A stretch of DNA of 64,000 nt from Rhizoclosmatium globosum (lineage: Eukaryota; Chytridiomycota; Chytridiomycetes; Chytridiales; Chytriomycetaceae): positions 620,001-684,000 of the forward strand of contig MCGO01000012.1 of NCBI GenBank assembly GCA_002104985.1, read 5' to 3'. Under the pieces are notes generated by a model, which made no database searches, was not told the DNA's origin, and was given only the letters and a program-made list of their open reading frames with translations. Below are positions 55,409 to 64,000 of the stretch, one piece after another; within the stretch, counting starts at the first letter, position 1; the number at the start of each line of letters is the position of its first letter. A program made the translations under genes and the position numbers.

Positions 55409-55621
55409 GTATGTTTTTTTCTTTTACCTTTTGTTTTTTTTTAATGTTCTTCTAAAATGTTAAATACAGTACATATATTCAAGAGAACATCATCTGCACA
55501 CGGTACACACACGGTACACTCATAAAAAGCATGTGCACTTTAAGGATAGATATGCATTCAGGTTAATCTAAACATATTATTGTGTATACCTTTTCCGTTC
55601 TGCTTTTTTACTCAACCCAAA
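55409..55621. other. Interval between the broken Fanzor end and NAA15
   Basis: 213 bp beginning with a T-rich tract (55410-55442), followed by two close repeats of CACACGGTACAC at about 55496-55520. No zinc-finger codons are found in any frame. It must contain both the breakpoint of the Fanzor copy and the NAA15 promoter. Confidence 0.6.
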
Positions 55622-58600
55622 ATGACCACAAAGAAGAGCCAGGACCTTCCTGCGAAGGAGGCAGCTCTCATGCGCCAAGTCGCAGTAAGTCTATTATTAT
55701 TTTAATAGCGTATCTTGCTGGCAGTGCAAGGCTGTGCAATGTGAACCAACTTACCAACGCACGAACCCAACCAGAAATTCCACGACAACAAGCAGCACAA
55801 GAAGGGTCTCAAAACAGCCGAAACAATCCTTAAGAAGTTTCCCGACCACGGAGGTACCTTTAACAACTGTCCAATGAATGCAGCGGATACTTACTTGGCA
55901 CGAACCAACCCAACTTAAACAGAGGCCCTTGCTATGAAGGCCCTTTTCCTCTCAGGCCTCGAACGAAAGGAAGAAGCGCACGAAACTGTCAAAAAGGCAA
56001 TCAAAAACGATATCGGAAACCACGTCTGTGCGTATTGTTCACCTGCTTTTGCGTTTTTGACATTTGGCCTTCTCAGGTTGGCATGCGTACGGTCTCATTT
56101 ACAGAGCCGAAAAGAACTACGAAGAAGTCATCAAATGTTACACCCAGGCGCTTCGTATTGATAAGGTTCGGGCGGTTGTCAAGGCAGTGATCCGCCAAGC
56201 TCTAAACTTCAATACATCATACAGGAAAATCTCGGTATCTTCCGCGACTTTGCTTCAATGCAGTGTCAACTTCGTAATATGGAGGCTTTTGTGGTGCGTT
56301 CACACAGTGATTGTTTTCGAAATGGCCCAGAGATGACTCACACTATACCCTTATTTCTGTACTTGTGTAGGAAGCGTGTTTGAGCGTCGTTCTTTTGAGA
56401 CCTTCTGTGAAGCAGTTTTGGTTGACCTTGGCCGGATCGTTCCATCTTGCAAAGGACTTGGATGGTGCTATTCAAGCCATGAAATTGTATCACGAGATGT
56501 TCATGGTATACCGAAAGAGCCAACACGAAATAATGGCTAAATTAAATCATGTAGACATACGTCGAGAAGGGTGTTGAATACGAAAACTCGGAGATTCACT
56601 TGTACCGCGCAATGTTGTTGGAGGAAGCTGGAGACCGTAAAGGTGCGCTTGAAATGCTCGAGTCCAATGAAAAGTCGATTTTGGACAAGAAGTCGTACAA
56701 GGAGACCAGAGGTTTGTTGTGCGCGAGCGTTACTGAAATGGCTGAATAATCTCCACCATCAGCTCGATTGTTGCTTGAGATGGGCGAATTGAAGCAGGCT
56801 GAAATTGCTTACAAGGCGCTCTTCAAGGTCAACCCAGACAGTTACAGTGCGTTGGAGGGTCTGCAAAAGTCCAAGGGCCTTTTCAATGACTTGGACGAAA
56901 AGAAGACTTCCTCGCTCTTTGAGTTGTTCGAAGACCTGGTTGATGAGCACCGTCGTTCAAACGCCTTGAAGCGCGTTCCATTGAATTACGCTACTGGTGA
57001 GTTGATTCACAAGAGTTTTGCATTGTTTTTGACTAACACTGTTGAAAGGCGAGCGCTTCGCCAAAATGATTGACTCCTTCTTACGTTTCAATCTTCAAAA
57101 GGGTGTTCCATCCCTCTTCATGTCTGTCCGCTCCTTGTACTCTAACCCTGAAAAGCTTGCCAAAATCGAGGAGCTTTGCCTGTCTTATGTCCGCAACTTG
57201 ACTTCTCACTCGACTTTCGGCGAATTTGTCAAGTATGAAGAAGATGATGTGCAGGTTGTTGAGCCCCCATCGGCTGTCTTGTGGGTATACTACTACCTTG
57301 CTCAACACTATGACTTCTTGGGTCAGAGAAAAGAGGCTTTGGAGTACATTGAGAAGGCAATTCAGCACACTCCTACCCTCGTTGAATTGTTCATGACCAA
57401 GGCTCGCATTTTGAAGGTAGGTTGGATACTTAGTTTGTGCCTCACCTGTTGACACCCAAATTTAGCATGCCGGAGATATCCAGCAGGCGATGCAAGTCAT
57501 GAACTACGCTCGCAACCTCGACTTACAAGATCGTTGCATCAACACTAAGTGTGTCAAGTACATGTTGCGTGCAGGTCAGATTGAAGAGGCTGAAAAGACT
57601 ATTATCCTCTTCTGTCGTATTGACAGTGCGGACAAGTTGAATGACTTGGTTGATATGCAATGTACTTGGTTCGCTTATGAATCTGCTATGGCATACATTG
57701 CTCGCGGGGATTATGGCCGTGCTTTGAAGAAGTTCAACATTATCGAAAAGGTACGTTCTCGTTAAGCGTTTCAGTAAGTTCTGACTTGGACGTTTTCCTT
57801 AGTTCTTCTACGATATCTACGACGATCAATTCGACTTCCACACCTACAGTATTCGTAAAGCGACGATGCGCACGTACATTAATCTTGTCCGAATGGAAGA
57901 CCAGCTTCGCGCTCATCCATTCTACTTCAAGGCTGCTGTTGAGGCTGTCAAGTTGCATGTTGCTGCTTTTGACAAGAAGATCTTGGACGATAAGCAGAAG
58001 ACTGAGGAAATGAGTGAGTGTCGACTTGTTGTAATGTGAAACTAACTTTTTGACTGTTAGGCCAAATGTCTGAATCCGACCGCAAAAAGGCCCTTCGTAA
58101 GGCAAAGAAAGCCGAGCTTGCAAAGGGCGACAGCAAAGAAAACATCGCAACAACCGGTGCAGCTGCGAAGGGTGCAGACTCCAAAGATGCTAAAAAGAAA
58201 GACGATGATCCTGATGGTTCCAAGTTCTTGAATGAGAGTGATTTGCTGACCGAGTCACTTAAGTTCTTGAAGCCCCTTTTGGATTTGAGTCCTGGACGCA
58301 TTGAATCTCAAGTGTTGGGAGTAAGCGTCTACTTGCGAAGAAGTGAGTTTTCTTGGCATTGAAGAATGTTTTGTGTCTGATAGTTTGTTTTTCGATAGAG
58401 AACTACTTGCTTGCTGTCAAGTGTTTGAAAAAGGGTTTCCAGATTGATGCTGCTAATCCTGAGTTGCACAAGCTCGCTGTGGAACTCGCTTTGGCTGGTA
58501 TGTTCTCATTTGTCAATGAAGTCAATGAATGAATCTCTGACTTTTTTCAACAACAGTCCAAACCGACGCTACCATTCACGAAAAAGTGAAGCCCATTGTT

Positions 58601-58992
58601 GTCGAGGTTCTGGGTAACTTGCTTGATGGCAAGTTGAACGATTTGAAGGGCTTCAACCAAAACTTTGGAAAGAAGCACGGAAAGGACTCTATTCTTCATG
58701 CGGTCTCTTTTGCTGAAGCTACTGCCATTGTTGATGCCGCCAGCGTCTCTTCCGCCATTGATGGCGTCGTTGCTGTCGCAGGAGTTGATGGTGGAAAGAA
58801 ATCGTTCAATGTTGAGGTAAGTCAGAGTATGGGTGTTATCTGTGATGTGTTATTGAGTTTGGTTTACTGTAGAACGCAACTACTGTACACAAATCATTGT
58901 TGAAGTTGAAGGCCAGCGATGCTCAATTGCAGCAATATGTCAAGAACTGTCTTGTTTCATTCCCATTGGCCAGCTACTTTTTGGCCCTTTGA
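55622..58992 (+). CDS. NAA15: NatA auxiliary subunit NAA15
   Basis: Fifteen exons totalling 2,556 nt (851 aa): 55622-55684, 55775-55853, 55923-56027, 56077-56165, 56225-56293, 56371-56505, 56555-56711, 56763-56996, 57049-57416, 57466-57750, 57803-58013, 58061-58342, 58399-58497, 58557-58816, 58873-58992. Scaffold subunit of the NatA N-terminal acetyltransferase, which wraps around NAA10 and docks to the ribosome. Seen: LPAKEAALMRQVA at the N-terminus, KKGLKTAETILKKFPDHGEALAMK, WHAYGLIYRAEKNYEEVIKCY, RNMEAFV, a TPR solenoid throughout, FYDIYDDQFDFHTYSIRKATMRTYI (the most conserved C-terminal block) and a Lys-rich KKALRKAKKAE stretch. Length is typical of the family. Confidence 0.95.
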
Positions 58993-59183
58993 TTTTATCA
59001 CGCTTTTGTTATCTTGAACGTTTGGGTAAATTAAAGTGAATGTTTTCGAATTATGTTCGTTCTGCTGTGAATAAGCGCAGTTGTGTTAGATTTGTGTTCA
59101 TGGACTAGATAGAGAAAGGCGAAATGGATACAGTACAGAGAGGCAGAATGGTTCATAGCCTTAATTTCTTGTGAAACAAAATC

Positions 59184-60990
59184 ATGTTACGAATCTGTTG
59201 TTTGCTGGGTCAAACTGGCTTCTCGATTTCGATTGACCATACCACATCCACTGTCAGCAACCTCAAAGAAGCAATTCGTGCAAAGATGAGCCCGGACCTG
59301 AAGTATTGGGCAGCGAGAAGACTCACGCTTATTCGGATCTGCAAAGGCAATGTTGGAGGAATATCCTTGGATGACCTTCAAGTACATAGTGACTTGTTTC
59401 GTGTCCAATCTTACGGAGAAGATCCTGAATTCTCGAGAGAGTGCGCCTCAATGTTCCGAGACGTTGCTGGATCCTGTGTGATGGAAAACGGTTTCACCTT
59501 CAAGGTCAGATTTTGTTTCATCATTGGTCATTGTTTCTGAATTGGAATTTGGTAAACAGGTCATGCACCATGCGACACAGCTTTCATTCTTCACGGCCCA
59601 TTTACCCGACGACTTGTATCATGTGCTGGTTCTGGTTCCACATGAAGATGAAGGTCCCTTGGAGATTGAAACTACTCATCAAGCTCTTGCCATGAGTTTC
59701 GAGCCAGTTATTTGCAGACAATTCCATTCCTCGTCAAGTACTACATCGTCTGTTGCTGAAAAGTACACAATGGTTCCTTTGACTCTTTCGGAATGGTCGA
59801 GTTTTGAATCAGATGCTCGACTCATCCTCAAAGGTGTTAAAAACATGCTCCTTTTGAAAGAGTTCATGCCTGTGAAGAATCGCCCTTGCGCTAATGAAAC
59901 AGATGTTCGCGGACTAGGGGACTTTGCGTTGTTTGATCCTCTTGTAAATCTGATGAAAACTGTATGCCCAATGAGTTCAGGAACGTTTTCACCGATTGAG
60001 GGGTGTCCACAAATACTTGGAGATCCTGATAGAATCTGGGCAACAGACGAGAATGGTCTCCGGCTTCCGAAACTTGCGATTGAATTCAAAACTCCATGGG
60101 AATTTCCTCGTGTTTCTAACTTGATTGAAGCTTATCAGGCAGAAATTCAGTTATTGAAGGAAAATAAGCGTACAGTAAAAGGAAAAGTTGTTCGTGCTTT
60201 GGAGCAGATATTTGTCTATATGGCTATAAATCGCCATCGTTATGGAGTTTTGACAACACTTGATCAGACTTGGTTCATTCGTAGATCAGAAGACTCGGAC
60301 AATGTCCGATTGGAGATATCACCCAGCATTTCATCGTCTTCAATGTCTCCAAATCTTACACTTACAAGTGCATGGATGGCAGTTCTTTTGAGTATGGAGC
60401 TTAAAAGTAATTGGATATATGCACCACCTCGTAGCAGCAGTGTTGTGAATCCTAGCATTCAAACAGATCACCCACCGTATCAAAAATCATATGATTCTTT
60501 GAAACTTGATGGGTTGATTGATTGGGGGAATAGCATTGGTCGCAGTCAAACAGGAGCTGTGACAAAGGGACAGTATTTGTATTTCAAGAACGTTGTGTTC
60601 AAAACCATGGATCTTTCGAAGATTGTCGGGGGATTAGAACATTTCAAGAAAGAAGTTGCATTCTACCAGCAGCTGGAATCTTTGCAAGGTACTCTAATTC
60701 CAAAGTTCATCGCTTTTGGAACGATTTATGGGATGTTACAAGTGCTTGTGTTGGAAGATGTTGGGAAGCCTATATCACGGGCAGAATTCCAGCGAAGGAA
60801 GCAGGAATTGGATGGATTATTGGATATTTTACATTCACAAGGTGTGAACCACAACGACCTGCGCCTCCCAAATATTATGGTGGATGAGGAAAATCGCATC
60901 AGATTTATCGATTTCGGCCAATCATCAAACCGGGAAGTCGGTGACGCAGAGGAGTTTCTGGTTGATGACGAAGGAGATGAATATTACTAA
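59184..60990 (+). CDS. Crinkler (CRN)-type protein: UBL header, PD-(D/E)XK-like domain, kinase-like domain
   Basis: Two exons, 59184-59504 and 59560-60990; 583 aa. The N-terminus (residues 1-95) resembles the Crinkler header, a ubiquitin-like fold starting with a short hydrophobic strand and containing TVSNLKEAIRAKM. The middle (~235-330) has a restriction-endonuclease-like core: a conserved Asp in GDPDRIW and the E-x-K of LAIEFKTPWEF. The C-terminal ~150 residues are protein-kinase-like: a Lys-containing strand (NVVFKTM), hinge LQVLVLEDVG, catalytic loop HNDLRLPNIMVD (HxD, Asn) and metal loop IDFGQS in place of DFG-type sequences. No signal peptide. Such proteins are known as intracellular effectors of oomycetes and chytrids and as suspected genome-conflict proteins. 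Host target unknown. Confidence 0.8.
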
Positions 60991-61101
60991 TTCTTTCCAC
61001 GTTTTTGGCTCTCTGCTTTTCTCGCGCTCTCCTTTTCTTCTTTCTGCTTGAATGAATTATGTCAGAATTATGTGTGGTGTGCTTTCAGAATCTTGTCGCA
61101 A

Positions 61102-62697
61102 ATGTTCAAGCGGTTCACGACGAAGAAGGCTGTTGAGACAGACGAGACAGCCACCAAGACAACCACGACCACGACGACAACCACGTCCGATGGAGTGTCG
61201 ACCGTGACAAAGACAAGTGTCACAGCGACTTCCTCGCACAACCACATTGAAGGATCGCGCCATCCTCACATTTCTGCGATCGCGCGTGGTTTGCGTGTTC
61301 CGTTGACGATTTGGGTCGTTGGATATTCGACGCTTTCGATGCTGCCAAAGGTGACTGGTTGTGGGTTGGTTAACTGATAGGGTGTCGCTGAGCAAGGGTT
61401 ATTAGGTCGTCAAGAATGATCGCCTGTACTACCGCTACTCTCCCGGCCCTGTCGTGATCGGTCTTTCCCGCGGTGAATTGGCGTATGAGCCGCTGTTCTT
61501 GCTGTCTGGTTTGGCTGCCGGTATCGAGTTGGCTGAAGCAACTCCGAAGGGTAAATCACAGTGACGAGTCCGCATCTAACCCACACAACTAACTGGCAAA
61601 TCAAATCAGGCGAGACAATTCCAGGCACTTGGGCTCTTGTTAAATTCTGGGCTAGCAAGATCGTGGCCGTTCTGCCGCCAATTGTGTCTGTCATTGCAAG
61701 TGTCTTGGCTACTGCTTTCCAACGTGGTGACGGTGCCGAACAGCACTTGTCTCGTGTCGCTCACTTGTTTGGAGCTGTTACGGACTGTGGATTCTACCTT
61801 GCTGCTCCATGGTATTTCCGTGTCATTAGGCTGCCATGACAAATTATGAACCTTTCACTTCCTAGGGCTTTCCAAACTCTTCTCCGTGCTGATCGCGGTG
61901 CATCCCCTCGCCTTGCCATCGGTTCCGCTATTCTTGCTGGTGTCATCTCTCTTGTGTCTTCTATTCGTCTTGGTTTGCACCCTGCCACTGCTGCTTCTTC
62001 TGCTGTTCCATTTGCTCACGCGATCACTCCTCCTCGTTCTGCTGGCGCTGGTTTGTATGCCGCCGTTCCATTGAGATTCCCTGCCTTCTTTGCTGGTCTT
62101 GCCCTCGCTGCCGAAAGAGAACGTGACGGAAAAGGCCCATCAACTCAAAATCAACTCATCGGACTTGTAAGTGAATCCACTACGGTTGAATGAGTGACGA
62201 TTCCAACTAAATATACTTTCAAGGGAATTTCTGCTGCACTCTGGACTGGGCTCTTGTTTGTTTCTCCCAACTATGGTTCCACTGAATTCCAGCAAATCTT
62301 TGCTGCCTTCCGTTACCCAGCCGCCGCTCTCGCTTCTTACCTTGCTCTCCGCCCTCTCGTCACTGTTCCAACTGAAGTTGTGGCTGCAACCCCATGGAGA
62401 CGGAACTTGCACAAATTCCTCACCCATCCAACTGTTGAAGCCGTCAGCTCCGTCATCCTTGCTGCTGAATTGGTACACCGCGAAGTATTCCACCTTGTCT
62501 TTTGGGTTGCTGAAAAGAACGGATTTGTCCTTGTCAAGAATGCTGGAGATTTGACTGATCTCAAGGTTGTTGGTGTTTGGGGTGTTGTTGTGGCTGGATC
62601 GTTGGGTGTTGGTTACATTATCCACAAGATTTTGCAGGCTCCTGCTTTGAAAGCCGTGAAGGGATGGTTTGAAAAGAAGAGAGACAAGTTGCATTAA
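61102..62697 (+). CDS. Unrecognised multipass membrane protein
   Basis: Five exons: 61102-61350, 61406-61550, 61610-61811, 61866-62166, 62224-62697; 456 aa. The N-terminal ~60 residues are cytosolic in character with a run of about nine Thr residues. About nine hydrophobic segments follow, e.g. VPLTIWVVGYSTLSML, IVAVLPPIVSVIASVLATAF, LAIGSAILAGVISLVSSI, GISAALWTGLLFV, VVGVWGVVVAGSLGVGYII. The C-terminal LQAPALKAVKGWFEKKRDKLH is amphipathic and ends in a basic tail. The helix pattern and the EL-HREVFHLVFW stretch vaguely recall membrane acyltransferases, but no catalytic motif was recognised, so no function is assigned. Confidence 0.7.
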
Positions 62698-63346
62698 TGC
62701 CACAATCTTACACTACTGGCCGGAAAGATAGATGGATGAACCGAAATAAAGGAGTTCCCACGGGTTTGCTGTTCCTCGGATTGGAAAAACCAATTGAGTG
62801 TAGAGGGTTGAGTGACCAAATATTCTGTGATACCTATGGCCTTGACAGTGTAATTGCTACTGACTCGAACCTCCCTGTTTTCCCCGTGAACCTTGACAGT
62901 TAATTCTTTGTTGGATAGTCTCTCATGATCGGAATTTAAGCTAACCCTTACCTTGAAGCTACATTAAGGTATCATATTAAATAATTAGAAAAAAAAGTTG
63001 GGGTGAGAAGTGGATACGGACATGTTCAGACGTTCAGCAGTGACAGTACATGATACAAATATTATAAGCACAACAATTCTGGAAGCTCAGCCGTTGAGTG
63101 AATGATTTTTTGAGTTGAAACTTACTGGCATTGATTTGGAACTTCATGTATACTGTTGTTGAGGTATCAACTGTTTTCCTTTCAAGAAAGAGTGGTTGAT
63201 TAAAAAAGGCATACCTCTTTTAGCAAGAGGGGTTATTACGAAATTACAAGGAGAAAATGGATGGTTTTGTTCGTCGTTTTTTGTGATTTTGTTTGCACCA
63301 TTTTCATCCCTTCATTTTCATCCCTTAAACGCCCTTAAACAACAAC
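62698..63346. other. Intergenic interval with short repeats near the right gene
   Basis: About 650 bp without a convincing gene. Close to its right end (about 63299-63340) are two copies each of TTTTCATCCC and CCCTTAAAC in a row, just ahead of the next start codon. Nothing else was recognised. Confidence 0.55.
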
Positions 63347-64000
63347 ATGACAGGTGATACTGGTGATCCCGTCGCAACGCGAAGGCAACAAAGTAAAGAA
63401 GGTGTGTGCAAACACGCATTGTGTTTGATAGTGTTCTGTCGTTCCTTCATAAGTGATTGGGTTGCAAGTCAATTAAACTCTCGTACATACACACTATAGA
63501 TACAAACGGCAATCATGCAATGGATATTCGCTTGAATCATGCAAAGCAAGGAACAGTTGTCAGTGATATAGCAGCAAAAGGTAAGGCCCGTGTACATATT
63601 ATGCAACATTCAATGTTCCTGACTGACTGGCAGGCTCTCGCTCTCCGTATGGTGCCAATAAGAAATCTAACAACCACATTGCAGCTTCTACAGGTGAGGA
63701 GACAATGTAAAGGATTTGTGTTGACAAATTATATCAGCCTTAAAATCATATTGTCATGTATTTCCAATCAAGGCCAGAGTTGAGAGGCAAGGAAATCCAG
63801 ACGAATACGATATTTTGTATGTAAATGCTGATGCCCAAGGAAAAGATATCAAAGACAAAGTTTGTTTCCCAATTGAGACACAACCCCCTCATCATAATCT
63901 TCTGACTTAGATCATCTCGTCCAAGAAATTTAAACTTAGAGAAAACTTCAACCTCCAGGTTTTTTATGACATGTCCCAAGAATCTGGCCAAAAGAGGCGT
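63347..64000 (+). CDS. Unrecognised gene, 5' part, running off the window
   Basis: Five exons inferred from splice consensus and frame: 63347-63401, 63500-63580, 63634-63693, 63738-63859 and 63911 to beyond 64000. The 136 codons visible are hydrophilic: MTGDTGDPVATRRQQSKED, a short GTVVSDIAAKG stretch, ALKSYCHVFPIKARVERQGNPD (the best-formed part), NADAQGKDIKDKIISSKKF and QVFYDMSQESGQKRR. No known domain was recognised. The gene model rests on phase continuity alone, so it is moderate. Confidence 0.45.

Noticed and set aside
55440..55563. Possible seventh Fanzor exon after an AATACAG acceptor
   Set aside because: It is open for about 30 codons in the right phase but contains no CxxC pair, TS motif or RD motif, so it does not restore the family C-terminus.
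61410..62703. Long minus-strand ORFs opposite the multipass membrane gene
   Set aside because: The plus-strand exons join with matching phases and consistent hydrophobic helices; the opposite frames are shadows.
63746..63991. Minus-strand ORF at the right edge
   Set aside because: The plus-strand exon series is consistent in phase through the same stretch; the minus ORF lacks any motif and begins at the window edge.
1..64000. CRISPR arrays, prophage or bacterial operon structure
   Set aside because: No regularly spaced direct repeats were seen, and the spliced genes show this is eukaryotic nuclear DNA.

Overview
This window looks like nuclear DNA of a zoosporic fungus, most likely a chytrid (Chytridiomycota). 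Genes are dense and on both strands. Introns are GT..AG and mostly 33-106 nt. Fungal housekeeping genes sit beside two animal-type Na+/K+-ATPase alpha subunits, a Crinkler-type protein, Fanzor-like coding sequence and lineage-specific families with LLxDxRVDP repeats. The taxon is my inference; no rRNA or other marker is present. Exon boundaries were read by hand from splice consensus, frame continuity and family motifs. For nearly all spliced genes the exon lengths add up to a multiple of three.

0-13 kb: a TM9SF/nonaspanin gene (+); a multipass surface protein with an OpuAC-like ligand-binding domain and a Cys-rich stalk (-); 22-exon cohesin SMC1 (-); an unrecognised 7-TM protein (-); holocytochrome c synthase (-), divergent from mitochondrial ribosomal protein uL30m (+).

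13-28 kb: a roughly 1 kb gene-free stretch, a secreted nucleoside hydrolase (+), a DsbA/FrnE-like oxidoreductase (-), an F-box-like/RVDP-repeat protein (-), the first Na+/K+-ATPase (-), a disordered nuclear-type protein (+), exosome RRP46 (-) divergent from MTQ1/HemK methyltransferase (+), a membrane-anchored glutaredoxin (+) and a PhoD-like phosphatase (-).

28-44 kb: a KDEL-ending ER glutaredoxin-like protein (+), the second Na+/K+-ATPase (-), a severin/gelsolin (+), a frameshifted RVDP-repeat copy (+), a mitochondrial-type DEAD-box helicase (-) and a FAAP24-like ERCC4/HhH protein (-). An accessory block follows: two ankyrin paralogues (one frameshifted), a frameshifted GTPase/beta-trefoil gene, and an 836 bp foldback element with 199 bp terminal inverted repeats and a perfect 9 bp target-site duplication.

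44-64 kb: a CGR1-like rRNA-processing protein (+), a membrane protein fused to a spermidine-synthase-like domain (+), tandem GH1 beta-glucosidases (+), a class 3 fatty aldehyde dehydrogenase (-), a tRNA-derived SINE-like sequence, a truncated six-exon Fanzor (eukaryotic TnpB homologue), NatA subunit NAA15 (+), a Crinkler-type UBL/nuclease/kinase protein (+), an unrecognised multipass membrane protein (+), and the 5' part of an unrecognised gene running off the right edge.

The most noteworthy items are the truncated Fanzor, the Mutator-like foldback element, the Crinkler-type gene, the OpuAC-type receptor-like protein, and a recurring pattern of single-base frame lesions that may be partly assembly error.
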